The notes beneath the pieces were generated by a model. That model was not told the DNA's origin, made no database searches, and was given only the letters and a program-made list of their open reading frames with translations. A program made the translations under genes and the position numbers. From the NCBI GenBank assembly GCA_965223835.1, contig CBDCXQ010000001.1, forward strand, positions 2,046,001-2,110,000: a stretch of 64,000 bases of DNA. Direction: 5' to 3'. Below, piece after piece: positions 1 to 8,795 of this stretch; the first letter of the stretch is position 1, and each line of letters begins with the position of its first letter. Source of the DNA: CAVYXZ01 sp965223835 (GTDB taxonomy: Bacteria > Chloroflexota > Anaerolineae > Aggregatilineales > Phototrophicaceae).

Positions 1-2
1 CC

Positions 3-674
3 GATCATGGCGAATTCATCGGCGAGTATGGTCAGATGTCGAAAGGTAGCGGCTTCAGCTATCCTTTGTTTGCCCGCATACCATTGTTTGTGGCGCTACC
101 GGGTGCCAATCATGATGGCGTAAAGAGCGACGCGCTGACCTGCACCATCGATTTACATGCAACAGTCTTGGATGCGCTCGGTCAAACGGTGAGTGTGGAC
201 ACGCATAGTCATTCATTGTTACCACTGCTACGGTCTGAGCGCTCGTCAATTCGGGAGAGTGTTCTCTACGGTTGGTGGGGCAAAGGCTTCTACTGGACCG
301 ATGGGGAATTCCTGCTCTGTAAAGCGCCTGAACAGGCTGGCCCATTGTACCAGTATGGTACCAATCTGGGCGAAAAATGGGTTGGCCTGGGGGGCAGCTA
401 CCTGGATCGCTATGCGAATGCCGAAATCGGGTCATTTATGCCCCATACCGAGCGGCCAGTCTACCGCGTGCCATCCGATGGTATGGCTTATGCCGCCCCT
501 GATGCTGACTTCGACGCGTTGTTTGATTTGAAGCGGGATCCTGATTGCCTGACCAATTTGTATGCTACACTCCCCGAATTGCGACAAAAATATCTGGGTG
601 AACTGAAGGTAGCGATGCACACACTGAGTGTTCCTCATGAACATTTCATGCGTTTAGGACTTGGGATGGGATAA
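3..674 (+). CDS. Sulfatase, C-terminal part (truncated by window edge)
   Basis: The reading frame is open from the window start and begins with DHGEFIGEYG, the conserved metal-binding segment in the C-terminal half of type I sulfatases and alkaline-phosphatase-fold enzymes; about 223 residues are visible. The FGly-bearing N-terminal half (C/S-x-P-x-R) lies outside the window, so the catalytic residue cannot be checked. It probably hydrolyses sulfate esters of a sugar or another small molecule. It ends 13 bases before the predicted ATG of the downstream P450, and a second sulfatase follows, so the three genes look co-transcribed. The family call is safe; the substrate is unknown. The internal ATG at 36 is not the real start. 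Confidence 0.85.
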   Translation, partial: DHGEFIGEYGQMSKGSGFSYPLFARIPLFVALPGANHDGVKSDALTCTIDLHATVLDALGQTVSVDTHSHSLLPLLRSERSSIRESVLYGWWGKGFYWTDGEFLLCKAPEQAGPLYQYGTNLGEKWVGLGGSYLDRYANAEIGSFMPHTERPVYRVPSDGMAYAAPDADFDALFDLKRDPDCLTNLYATLPELRQKYLGELKVAMHTLSVPHEHFMRLGLGMG

Positions 675-687
675 GAAACGATCTGCT

Positions 688-1911
688 ATGGGCCAGTTTG
701 AAAGCCTTTTAACTTCAGCCGCGTTCGGACATAATCCATACCCGGTCTACCAGCGTCTGCGGGAGGTGGCACCGGTTTATTGGAGCCAAACCTGGGGGTG
801 CTGGATCCTCACCCGCTATGATGATGTTGTCCATACCCTGCAAGACTACAAATCGTTTTCCAGTCTGGGACGGTTAACAGCGACAATGGAATTGCCGGAG
901 CCGTTGTGGGAACAGGTGAAACCCCTCGTTGACCATTATTCGCAGGGGCTCATTAATGTTGACCCACCTGATCACACCCGAATGCGGCAGTTGGTTCATA
1001 TGGCTTTTACCCCGCGTACCATTCGCCGCTTAGCCGGAAATATCGAAGCAATTGTGAACCGCCTCCTGGATAAGGTTAGAGAGCGCGGTGAGATGGACGT
1101 GATCTGGGATTTCTCATATCCATTGCCAGTGCAGGTAATTGCGGAACTCATGGGTATCCCCGTCGCCGATCATGAGCAATTCAAATATTGGTCCGGCAAA
1201 ATTGTCGAATTTATGGCGAATCCCAAACCTGTTCCCGATATTTTGCTTGGTTCACAGGCGGCGCTCCTGGCACTGCGGGCCTATTTCCGTGACATCATAA
1301 ATGACCGTCGGGCTGCGCCTCAAGATGACCTTTTGAGCGGGTTGGTCGCGGCTGAAGCTGATGGCAATCATTTGAATGAAGATGAACTGCTGGCGACTTG
1401 TGTGACGATTTTAATCGGTGGGCATGAGACCACGACCTATCTCATCGCCAGCGCGATGCTCTCGCTGTTACAGAATCCAGATGAGATGGTGAAACTGCGC
1501 GACGACCCAAGCCTGATTGGCACCGCGGTAGAAGAGTTCTTGCGCTATGAGGGGCCGTTTCAGCGTAATCGTCGGCTCGCAACTACTGATGTCATGGTGG
1601 GCGACCAGCAGATCAAAAAAGGTCAACTTGTCATGCAAATGCTGGGCGCGGCGAACCGTGACCCGCTGTACTTTCCTGAACCGGACAAGCTGGACATCAT
1701 GCGGCAGCCTAATCGCCATCTCGCCTTCGGTTACGGACCGCATTTTTGTTTGGGCGCGTCGCTGGCACGCCTGGAAGCACCCATCGCGATTAACGCACTA
1801 TTGCGATGTCTGCCGAACATACAATTGGGTGTTGAAGAGGTTGTTTGGGAAAATACAGTTTTTCGGGGTCTCAAGCGTCTGCCAATCACGTTCACACCAG
1901 CGAATACCTGA
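688..1911 (+). CDS. Cytochrome P450 (bacterial class I type)
   Basis: This is a heme monooxygenase of about 407 residues, the usual size of soluble bacterial P450s. Visible motifs are the I-helix oxygen-activation motif GGHETT, an ExxR-type segment (EEFLRYE...R), and the heme loop FGYGPHFCLGASLAR with the thiolate ligand Cys at about residue 354. A TTG at 661 would overlap the upstream sulfatase by 14 bases; the ATG at 688 is a better start and gives the typical N-terminus. No ferredoxin or ferredoxin reductase gene is visible, so redox partners must be encoded elsewhere. Its place between two sulfatases suggests oxidation or O-demethylation of the same substituted substrate, as known for P450s acting on methylated algal galactose, but this is inference. 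Confidence 0.93.
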   Translation: MGQFESLLTSAAFGHNPYPVYQRLREVAPVYWSQTWGCWILTRYDDVVHTLQDYKSFSSLGRLTATMELPEPLWEQVKPLVDHYSQGLINVDPPDHTRMRQLVHMAFTPRTIRRLAGNIEAIVNRLLDKVRERGEMDVIWDFSYPLPVQVIAELMGIPVADHEQFKYWSGKIVEFMANPKPVPDILLGSQAALLALRAYFRDIINDRRAAPQDDLLSGLVAAEADGNHLNEDELLATCVTILIGGHETTTYLIASAMLSLLQNPDEMVKLRDDPSLIGTAVEEFLRYEGPFQRNRRLATTDVMVGDQQIKKGQLVMQMLGAANRDPLYFPEPDKLDIMRQPNRHLAFGYGPHFCLGASLARLEAPIAINALLRCLPNIQLGVEEVVWENTVFRGLKRLPITFTPANT

Positions 1912-1921
1912 AAGGAATAAG

Positions 1922-3256
1922 ATGCCTGACCAGCCCAATGTCATTCTGATCATGACCGACCATTTTCGGCGCGATGCGCTGGGACCGAGCACGCCGAACT
2001 TGATGAGCCTGGCTAATCAAGGGACACGTTTCGTGAATGCCTATTGCATTTCGCCCTTGTGTGGTCCGTCACGGGTGTCGATTATCACCGGTATGTTCCC
2101 TTCACAGCATGGCGTGTGCGGCAATCAGGCGGAACCTGTACATGACGACCTGCGCGATTCAACATTTATGCGTCATTTGCAAACAGCCGGATATTACACA
2201 GCCCTGATCGGCAAGCATCATTATCTTGATCGCTACGGTATGTACATTGACCATCGTGACGATAAAGATGAACTTCAGCGCTATGGATTTGACCATGTGT
2301 TTATCGTAGCTGACGACGGTGAGAATGGACATAATGATGACGAGTATACCCATTATTTAAAGCAGCAGGGCAAGCTTGATGAATTTCGGCAGGCGCTTGC
2401 TGAGCGCGATAATCCGTTTGAACATCCTTTCTCACCAGACGACAGCGCTGATGGATTTATTGGCACACACGGCGTGCAATTCATCGAAGGCTATGAAGGT
2501 GAACAGCCATTTTATTTGAATCTGTCATTTGTTGGACCCCATCCGCCGCTGTGGCATCCGACCCAACTGGAACACGACCCCGATGAAATGTCACCACCCA
2601 TCGGCGCACCAGATGACCCCCATACCCGCCTGCGTCGTGCTCATTATTTGGAAAAGTGCGCGCTGATTGATGATTATGTGGGGCAGTTAGTTGATGCCCT
2701 GAAGGCACGCAATCAGTTTGAGAAAACGGTCTTTATTTTCACCAGCGATCATGGTGATAACCTGGGTGATTATGGAATCTGGGACAAACGGTATTTTTAT
2801 GAACAAAGTGTGGGCGTGCCGTTTTTTATGTGCGGACCCGGCATTCCACAACAAGAACGGCTGAATGGCCCCCGTGTTAGCAAGCAGCTTGTTTCCCACC
2901 TCGATTTGTATCCAACCATCCTGGCACTGGCTGGAATCACGCCAGTGACGCAGCAGCAGCGTGCCGGTCTTAATCTACTGACACGAGGACACGAGGCTAT
3001 CTTTGCTGAATTAGCGACCAGCGCGATGATTCGCACTGGCAACTGGAAGTTGGTCTTCGATCCAGAGCAAGGCGGTGTGCAGTATCTCTTCAATCTGGTG
3101 GTTGATCCACAGGAGCAAAACAATTTAGCGGGTGTGGCCGGTTACGAACATGTCATGCTTGATCTGGTCCAACAACTGCTTGCGCAGCGCATTCGGTTGA
3201 CGCAGTACACGCATATTAAAGAGGAACAGCGCCTGCAACGCGTGCGAATTCATTGA
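1922..3256 (+). CDS. Type I sulfatase (arylsulfatase family)
   Basis: A 444-residue member of the formylglycine-dependent sulfatases. The N-terminus NVILIMTDHFRRDALG carries the first metal-binding Asp pair. The Cys-type activation motif CGPSR lies at residues 47-51, so Cys47 is expected to be converted to formylglycine by a maturase not seen here. A second metal-site segment, TSDHGDNLGDYG, lies further on. The ATG at 1922 follows AAAGGAATAAG, a good ribosome-binding site, and lies 10 bases after the P450 stop; an upstream in-frame ATG at 1547 would run inside the P450 and is rejected. No signal peptide is evident, so the enzyme looks cytosolic and would act on imported small sulfate esters. 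A related phosphonate or phosphate hydrolase role cannot be excluded. Confidence 0.93.
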   Translation: MPDQPNVILIMTDHFRRDALGPSTPNLMSLANQGTRFVNAYCISPLCGPSRVSIITGMFPSQHGVCGNQAEPVHDDLRDSTFMRHLQTAGYYTALIGKHHYLDRYGMYIDHRDDKDELQRYGFDHVFIVADDGENGHNDDEYTHYLKQQGKLDEFRQALAERDNPFEHPFSPDDSADGFIGTHGVQFIEGYEGEQPFYLNLSFVGPHPPLWHPTQLEHDPDEMSPPIGAPDDPHTRLRRAHYLEKCALIDDYVGQLVDALKARNQFEKTVFIFTSDHGDNLGDYGIWDKRYFYEQSVGVPFFMCGPGIPQQERLNGPRVSKQLVSHLDLYPTILALAGITPVTQQQRAGLNLLTRGHEAIFAELATSAMIRTGNWKLVFDPEQGGVQYLFNLVVDPQEQNNLAGVAGYEHVMLDLVQQLLAQRIRLTQYTHIKEEQRLQRVRIH

Positions 3257-3324
3257 ATATCTTCTAGAATAGGTTAATGTAGCGACCAGTCGATTCTGCC
3301 GATAGTAATGATTGAGTGTCGAGT

Positions 3325-3353
3325 TTGACAGTCATTATCGAAAATAGTAGATT
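3325..3353 (+). promoter_or_regulatory. Sigma-70-type promoter upstream of Gfo/Idh gene
   Basis: TTGACA at 3325-3330 is followed after exactly 17 bases by TAGATT at 3348-3353, about 80 bases before the start of the downstream oxidoreductase gene. A short inverted repeat, CGAAA-N8-TTTCG (3339-3356), overlaps the -10 element and could be a repressor site. Confidence 0.5.
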
Positions 3354-3434
3354 TCGGTAACTATGGCAGCGTATTTGGTTGTCAACTGTTGATATATAGC
3401 GCCACTCGATACAGATTTTCGAAAGGTAATGATG

Positions 3435-4505
3435 ATGCCGCAGGTTAAGCTGGCTGTGATTGGCATGGGCTGGTGGGGTACTCAGCAGCATGTACCCAAC
3501 CTGCTAAAGAATGATCGGGCTGAGATTGTGCTGGTTGACACGAATGCAACGGCCTTGCAGGCGGCCAGTGAGCAATATGGCATCCCGGCTGCCTATACCA
3601 GCTTAACCGATGCGCTCAACTCACACAGCGACATTCAAGGGGCAGTGGTGGCGGTACCTCATCGGGCGCATTACGCAGTCGCCAAAGAAGTATTGGAGAA
3701 TGGCCTCCACTTGATGTTGGAAAAGCCAATGACTTTGTATGCGAAAGAGGCCAAAACACTGGTCGAATTGGCTGACGAAAAGGATCTTGAGATCCTAATA
3801 GGGTATATTTTCCCCTATATTGATACACTGGCTGAAGCCAAGTGTTATATGGATGAAGGCGCAATTGGTGCGGTTGAATATGTCACCTGTTCGATGTCGT
3901 CGATGACGGTTGACTTTTTGCGGGGCAAGCCAGATGCGTACAGTAGCGTATTCAACTATCCCGTTACCGGCCCAACGGCCCAAACCTACGCGGATCCAGT
4001 GGTCGCGGGTGGCGGGCAGGCCCACTTGCAGATCACGCACTCGGCTGAGCTAATGTTTCATCTGGCACCCACATTGCGGGCGGAACGGGTGGCTGCTTTT
4101 ATGAATAACGTTGATGCTCAAGTGGATGTTGCCGATGCCTTTGCGGTCAGGATGACCAATGGAGCCGTAGCAACTGTCGGCAGCACGGGCAATATTGGCA
4201 AAGGCGACAGCGGTCTGGTTGAAGTGCATTTACACGGTAGCAAAGGCCGCCTCTATGTCGAGGCAATTAAAGGCGAGTTTTATATGCGGCTCCATGATGG
4301 CACGGAAGTGCATCGTATTACCGATACGCCTGGCTACCCGGCTGACATGTCTACGATGCAATTCGTCAATATGCTGTTAGATGATGCACCGAATCCGCAT
4401 CCAGGGTATCCAAATGGGCTATATACAGTTGAACTACTTGACGCTGCTTATCGGTCAGCGGCACAAAACGGGATGCCAGTTACGATCGCATCGTTGTATG
4501 AATAG
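3435..4505 (+). CDS. Gfo/Idh/MocA family NAD(P)-dependent oxidoreductase
   Basis: About 356 residues with an N-terminal Rossmann domain (AVIGMGWWGTQQH, dinucleotide-binding GxGxxG) and the signature EKPMTL containing the conserved catalytic-region Lys. The C-terminal domain has GGGQAHLQITHSAE, which keeps the usual active-site His. The family oxidises or reduces sugars, inositols and their derivatives. Three in-frame ATGs occur at 3429, 3432 and 3435; GAAAGG at 3421-3426 gives proper spacing only to 3435. The gene has its own promoter (3325-3353) and seems monocistronic, with convergent neighbours downstream. It is only distantly like the two Gfo/Idh paralogs at 6326-7474 and 14261-15424. The substrate is unknown. 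Confidence 0.88.
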   Translation: MPQVKLAVIGMGWWGTQQHVPNLLKNDRAEIVLVDTNATALQAASEQYGIPAAYTSLTDALNSHSDIQGAVVAVPHRAHYAVAKEVLENGLHLMLEKPMTLYAKEAKTLVELADEKDLEILIGYIFPYIDTLAEAKCYMDEGAIGAVEYVTCSMSSMTVDFLRGKPDAYSSVFNYPVTGPTAQTYADPVVAGGGQAHLQITHSAELMFHLAPTLRAERVAAFMNNVDAQVDVADAFAVRMTNGAVATVGSTGNIGKGDSGLVEVHLHGSKGRLYVEAIKGEFYMRLHDGTEVHRITDTPGYPADMSTMQFVNMLLDDAPNPHPGYPNGLYTVELLDAAYRSAAQNGMPVTIASLYE

Positions 4506-4649
4506 ATTTGTTGGGCCTGCTGATTTTTCTCAAAGATAGGAGGTTGGATAAGGTATACATGGGATTTTATTCAACAGTCGCTATGTGAGTAGCATCGTTG
4601 CCGCTATCTTGACGCGCCGATAAAGGCCGTAGCTTATGTTTGTTTACGG

Positions 4650-5381
4650 TTATTCACCTAACGATTGGGATATTTTCCATGCATCAAGACGCTCACCGGT
4701 ATGCGCAGATGCATCCTGTTTGGCAAGCCAGACAAAGGCTGGTGCCAACAACGCGGGATCAATCCATTTTTTGCGCTGTTCTTCAGTATAGTGCCCATGG
4801 GACATCGGGGTATTGATGGGTGCGCCCGGTGTGATGGTATTTACGGCGATATTATAGGGTTCACCCTCCATCGATAGCACTTTCATCAAACCTTCCTGGC
4901 CGTGTTTTCCGGGACAATAGGCCGCCTCTTTGACAAAGCCTTTGAGGCCCGAACCAGACGATATGAAGATGATACTGCCAATGCCCGCATCCATCATCGG
5001 TTGCCAGACTGCTTTGCTCAGAATAAATCCGGCCTGCAAGATGATGTCAATTTCGGTGCGCCATTGCTCAAATGTAATATCCTTGAAAAGTCGCTCATTG
5101 AGTATGGCTGCATTATGCACCAAGACACGCGGCGTGCCATAATGATCCAGTGCTTGTTGGACTGCACCGTGAGTTTGCGTTGCATCGGCTAGATCAACCG
5201 ATATGGGTAGACAATCAGTGCCTTCGGCATTCATTTCATTGGCGAGAATATTCAATTTGTCAGTTTGAATGTCCATAAGGGCCAATCGCCAGCCTTCTTT
5301 GGCATAGGCCCGAGCGATTTGGTGCCCCAACCCCTCGGCGACACCAGTTACAATCGCAAACAGGCTTTCTTTGTCGCTCAT
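4650..5381 (-). CDS. Short-chain dehydrogenase/reductase (SDR), classical
   Basis: A 243-residue Rossmann-fold NAD(P)-dependent oxidoreductase. Visible elements are the cofactor-binding VTGVAEGLGHQIA near the N-terminus, the structural NAA motif (HNAAILN), the catalytic Ser region IIFISSGSG, and the YxxxK pair in AYCPGKHG, so unlike the neighbouring SDR it keeps the catalytic tyrosine. It is the last gene of a leftward unit with the SDR at 5457-6287 and the Gfo/Idh enzyme at 6326-7474. Its role is probably oxidation or reduction of a sugar-derived alcohol or ketone in the same pathway. The exact substrate cannot be read from sequence. Confidence 0.88.
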   Translation of the reverse strand: MSDKESLFAIVTGVAEGLGHQIARAYAKEGWRLALMDIQTDKLNILANEMNAEGTDCLPISVDLADATQTHGAVQQALDHYGTPRVLVHNAAILNERLFKDITFEQWRTEIDIILQAGFILSKAVWQPMMDAGIGSIIFISSGSGLKGFVKEAAYCPGKHGQEGLMKVLSMEGEPYNIAVNTITPGAPINTPMSHGHYTEEQRKKWIDPALLAPAFVWLAKQDASAHTGERLDAWKISQSLGE

Positions 5382-5456
5382 GAATGTGTCCTGTTCTGAT
5401 TTTTCAACTTATAGACAACAGCAATTGTCGCAAAGCAGGGTGGGGTGTTTATAGCC

Positions 5457-6287
5457 TTACTCCTGACCCATCGTATGCTGCGCTCTGATCTCAAAATCGG
5501 TCGTGACTGGCAGTGACATTCTACCGGCGCCATAGCCCCCATCGACGACGATATTCTGGCCCGTAATGTATCCTGCTTCATCGGAAGCCAGAAACAATAC
5601 GGCATTCGCCATCTCTTCTGGGCGGCCCACTCGACCCAGCGGCACCAGACTCAAAAACGCTTTGAGATATTCCGGGGGTGGCGGGCCATGGCGCGATGTG
5701 GCGGAGACATCCGTTAGGCCAGGACTGACGCAGTTGACTGTGATATTGTAACGGCCCAACTCGAGCGCCAGCACGCGGGTGAGGGTATCGACACCCGCCT
5801 TGGTGGTAGAATGCGGCCCGTTAGCAACTCGCACGTTCTGCGATGCCCCCGAACTGATATTGATGATACGGGTATTCCCGCCCTGAGCGATCATCTGGCG
5901 AGCAGCAGCGCGGGCACAGAGGAAGGTGCCATTTAATTGTATGTCCACCATATACCGCCACTCATCTTCGCTCAGGTCAACAATTTCTTTGTAAATGCCA
6001 ACACCAGCGTTGTTGACAAAGACATCAATGCGACCATAGCGCTCGACAATGGTGGTTATCATTGCCTCTACCTGAGCAGCCTTTGAAATATCCGTCCGGC
6101 TGACCAGAACATCACCACCGTCCTGGCGCAAGCCTTCGGCTACCTGTTCTGCCCAATCGCCATCGACATCAATAATGACGCCTTTAGCTCCCTCTCGAAC
6201 AAAGGCTTCGATGATCGACCGGCCAATGCCACTTGCCGCGCCCGTGACCGCTACTACTCTTGCTTCGAAACGTCCGCGCCCTGTCAT
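5457..6287 (-). CDS. SDR-family protein with His in place of the catalytic Tyr (copy A)
   Basis: 276 residues, starting after the strong ribosome-binding site AGGAGGC. The N-terminus has VTGAASGIGRS (cofactor glycine motif), then NNAGVGI, then IINISSGAS with the catalytic Ser. The expected YxxxK motif reads HSTTK, that is His instead of Tyr with the Lys retained. The C-terminal sequence (VSPGLTD, GYITGQNIVVDGGYG) is that of a classical FabG-like SDR. The closest relative in the window is the SDR at 15478-16287, which has the same His substitution, so this is a feature of the pair and not random decay. It lies 38 bases downstream of the Gfo/Idh gene, as in the second cassette. It may use His as acid/base or have a changed reaction. 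Confidence 0.88.
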   Translation of the reverse strand: MTGRGRFEARVVAVTGAASGIGRSIIEAFVREGAKGVIIDVDGDWAEQVAEGLRQDGGDVLVSRTDISKAAQVEAMITTIVERYGRIDVFVNNAGVGIYKEIVDLSEDEWRYMVDIQLNGTFLCARAAARQMIAQGGNTRIINISSGASQNVRVANGPHSTTKAGVDTLTRVLALELGRYNITVNCVSPGLTDVSATSRHGPPPPEYLKAFLSLVPLGRVGRPEEMANAVLFLASDEAGYITGQNIVVDGGYGAGRMSLPVTTDFEIRAQHTMGQE

Positions 6288-6325
6288 ATTTGCCTCCTGA
6301 TACAGCGTGTCTGGGTGAGGTGTGA

Positions 6326-7474
6326 TTAATCTTGATCCAACGGCAAATCGACCCAGCGGCGTTCGCGGTGGGATAACTCAACCGCGTTGATGATCTCCTG
6401 TACTCGTGCGCTCTGTGCAAAATTGCCCTGATTTTCTTCGCCGCCGTTCACGATCTCGCCCATGAAATTATGCACCAGGTTGGCATAAAACATCGACGGC
6501 CACGGTTCGCCAACCGCATAGCCCGGTGGATAAAAGCGCTCTGGAATAGTCACCGGCTCATAGGCAACTTCGGACGCGTCGGGACTCGTCGATTTTTTGA
6601 GGACCTGCTGGCCTTCCAGTTCCGCGCCCAGCCGACAGATCAGTGCCCCCTTGGAGCCGTAAGCGCGTGCTTCCAACCCCGGATAACTGTTGACCGTCAC
6701 GTAGCTAGACTGAATGGTACAAAAGCCGCCATGTTCATATTCACCGATGTAAACATCCCCATCGTCGATATTGGTGCGCACTTTTTGACCATCCAGCATC
6801 GTGCGATAGGGCACAAAATTATGCAAAGTCCCGACCACGCTCCTGATATTGCTGTCCATGAACCACAGGCTCAGGTCGATAATGGGTGCGCCATAACCTT
6901 CCAGCGAGGACACGGTGATTTCGTCACTCTCAGTAGCGGGGACGAGATCCGGCTTGGTCAACGGTTCATTCGGGTTGAGGAACTGGGAGTTCTGTTCGTA
7001 CCCGTTAAAGATATAGGGGTCGCCAATAAAGCCGTCAGCGATTAACTCACGCATGTATTGCATGGCCGGGGCATAACGGAAGGTCAGCCCCACCTTTGTT
7101 TTGAGGCCCTGAGCAGCCGCTAGGTTATGGGCTTTCCAGGTATTGCGATAATCGTGCGCCACCGGTTTTTCACACAGACAATGGCGGCCTGATTCGATCA
7201 CGGCGAAGGCCAATGGCTCATGGTTGTTTTTGTCGCCAATGCCGCCTCTCGTGCAGACATCGACGATATCGAGGTCTTCTTGCGCTAGCATCGCCTGATA
7301 ATCGGTATAGACATGCGGAATATTGAACGCTCTGGCCCGCTGTTCGGCAAGTTCGCGGTTCATATCGCAGATTGCAACCAGTTCACATAAGGGCGAGCGT
7401 GCGAATCCGGGTAAATGAGCGCTGGCTGCCCAGCGCCCGGCTCCGATGACTCCGACGCGTAGTTTCTCAGGCAT
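6326..7474 (-). CDS. Gfo/Idh/MocA oxidoreductase, cassette copy A
   Basis: 382 residues. The N-terminal Rossmann domain starts LRVGVIGAGRW, and the motif CLCEKPVAHDYR holds the conserved EKP. In the C-terminal domain the usual D-x-G-x-H-x-x-D signature reads DLSLWFMD, so the residue that is normally the catalytic His is Trp. The gene aligns without gaps with the opposite-strand paralog at 14261-15424 (copy position = 21735 minus position). The part coding for the last ~180 residues is almost identical at DNA level, while the first ~120 codons differ strongly, which indicates gene conversion. It is followed by an SDR in the same arrangement as copy B. NAD(P)-dependent sugar oxidation is likely but the active site is atypical. 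Confidence 0.88.
   Translation of the reverse strand: MPEKLRVGVIGAGRWAASAHLPGFARSPLCELVAICDMNRELAEQRARAFNIPHVYTDYQAMLAQEDLDIVDVCTRGGIGDKNNHEPLAFAVIESGRHCLCEKPVAHDYRNTWKAHNLAAAQGLKTKVGLTFRYAPAMQYMRELIADGFIGDPYIFNGYEQNSQFLNPNEPLTKPDLVPATESDEITVSSLEGYGAPIIDLSLWFMDSNIRSVVGTLHNFVPYRTMLDGQKVRTNIDDGDVYIGEYEHGGFCTIQSSYVTVNSYPGLEARAYGSKGALICRLGAELEGQQVLKKSTSPDASEVAYEPVTIPERFYPPGYAVGEPWPSMFYANLVHNFMGEIVNGGEENQGNFAQSARVQEIINAVELSHRERRWVDLPLDQD
6331..6875 (-). repeat. Inverted repeat arm A (near-identical to 14860-15404)
   Basis: Read on the minus strand this ~545-base segment matches 14860-15404 on the plus strand with only scattered differences and no gaps. A second shorter matching patch lies at about 7000-7099 (against 14636-14735). 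The flanking parts of the same genes are clearly more diverged. The two arms are in opposite orientation about 8 kb apart. Confidence 0.85.
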
Positions 7475-7554
7475 TCGCTTTTCCTTCTTTCAACCTCATA
7501 TCCAGTAACTTGTCAATTGGTTAATGTATAGAGTAGCGCGGGCGAGGCCGTTCA

Positions 7555-8493
7555 TCAGGCCTCTGGTTCAGCCACCACATAGGTCATTGCACCGCCTTCA
7601 AGGACTGCTAATCTGGGGCGCAGTAGTAGCAGCGCATTGCGTGAATATGGCGCTCTGAAGGTCTCGAGAACCGCCTGGGTGCTCGGCTCCAACAAATAAC
7701 CTAGAACCGTGTCTTTTTCCACGATGGTGCCAATATCCGACGCCATGACTTCTGGCACAAAGATGCCCCCGCGCGACGGTCTTAAGACCGTGGTTGGACC
7801 AACCGGAATCGAATGTTCACCGGCTTCTGCTTCGTCGTTTTCCGATGATAGTACTCCGGCGATACTCAGCGCCCGACGTAACCCGCCTGCGATTCGATCA
7901 GCCCATTGCTCTTCATATTCGCTGCGTCCGCCCATTTCCACTGCCGTCGCTACTGCTCCTTTGGTGCGTGCATAGCCGGTCAATGTGGTGTCACGATGGG
8001 GTGCTGAGACAATAAAGGGCGCTCTAAAGGCCTTTGATAATTCCTCACCACCGGGCATCGCAAAGGCAAAAGCATTCACACACCAACTGCCACCACCATG
8101 CAGATCAATGATGACATCGACATCATCCAGCGCCTGGTCAACGATGGCCGCGGCCAACATTTCGGTATGGGAACCACGTGGATTGCCGGGAAATACCCGG
8201 TTGAGATCAAGTGAATCCAGTGGGGCATTGCGGGCATCGGCCTCCATCGCCAGGGGATTGGAAACGGGGATGATGCGAAGCGTGCCAAGTAATTCGTTTT
8301 GCGGGACTTGTTCAAGCAGCTTGAAGATCGCGCGTGCGCCCCACGGGCCTTCATCGCCATGAATCCCAGCGGTAATCAGCGCTATTGGATGACCGCTGCC
8401 GATCTCACCAACGGCCAACTCACATTCACCGACCGCTGCCCCCACACCAACGGGATGTTTACGCCATTGAATCGATTCGGAAAGTAAACTCAT
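7555..8493 (-). CDS. Succinylglutamate desuccinylase/aspartoacylase (AstE/AspA) family zinc deacylase
   Basis: About 312 residues with the fold and zinc ligands of the M14-like AstE/AspA family: GIHGDEGPWG supplies the His and Glu ligands and DLHGGGSW the third His. The C-terminal part, with LRPSRGGIFVPE and a VLGYLL-like segment, is the beta-rich domain usual for bacterial members of this COG3608-type group. Such enzymes remove acyl groups from N-acyl amino acids or amides. A TTG at 8499 also opens the frame, but the ATG at 8493 is preferred. It lies 80 bases upstream of the Gfo/Idh-SDR-SDR genes on the same strand, so it may deacylate their substrate; that link is inference. Confidence 0.85.
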   Translation of the reverse strand: MSLLSESIQWRKHPVGVGAAVGECELAVGEIGSGHPIALITAGIHGDEGPWGARAIFKLLEQVPQNELLGTLRIIPVSNPLAMEADARNAPLDSLDLNRVFPGNPRGSHTEMLAAAIVDQALDDVDVIIDLHGGGSWCVNAFAFAMPGGEELSKAFRAPFIVSAPHRDTTLTGYARTKGAVATAVEMGGRSEYEEQWADRIAGGLRRALSIAGVLSSENDEAEAGEHSIPVGPTTVLRPSRGGIFVPEVMASDIGTIVEKDTVLGYLLEPSTQAVLETFRAPYSRNALLLLRPRLAVLEGGAMTYVVAEPEA

Positions 8494-8795
8494 GGTCAAG
8501 TACCTGAATAATATGTTGACAATATTACGTTTCAGCGCTTCAAGCTATTGGTCATTGTTAGATTGAGCCAAGTATTGCCGATCATTGACGTGGTGCCATT
8601 ACCAATTATGACCAATTTTGTCAATTTGCAGATATGGTCTAAACTCGCTTCACTCTGAAGATCATATTCATTATTCGCTTTGCACCTATTACACAGATTA
8701 AATATAAGCGACATACTCACGACAACCTCCTGTTGCTGTGCAATCAGGATGAGCTACGATAAGCCGCTATTTAGAGCAAGACGCAGGAGTCATTT
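8494..8795. other. Divergent intergenic region
   Basis: About 300 bases between the leftward AstE-like gene and the rightward D-2-hydroxyacid dehydrogenase. It holds a plausible rightward promoter (8680-8708) and a 9-bp inverted repeat in two separated halves, ATTGGTCAT at 8547-8555 and ATGACCAAT at 8608-8616, spaced about six helical turns apart. No gene or RNA was recognised. Confidence 0.5.
8680..8708 (+). promoter_or_regulatory. Candidate promoter for the D-2-hydroxyacid dehydrogenase gene
   Basis: TTGCAC (8680-8685), a 17-base spacer, and TATAAG (8703-8708), about 88 bases before the start codon at 8796. Confidence 0.4.

Noticed and set aside
1547..1921. Upstream extension of the second sulfatase
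   Set aside because: It would run inside the P450 gene in another frame; the ATG at 1922 has a ribosome-binding site and starts the normal sulfatase sequence.
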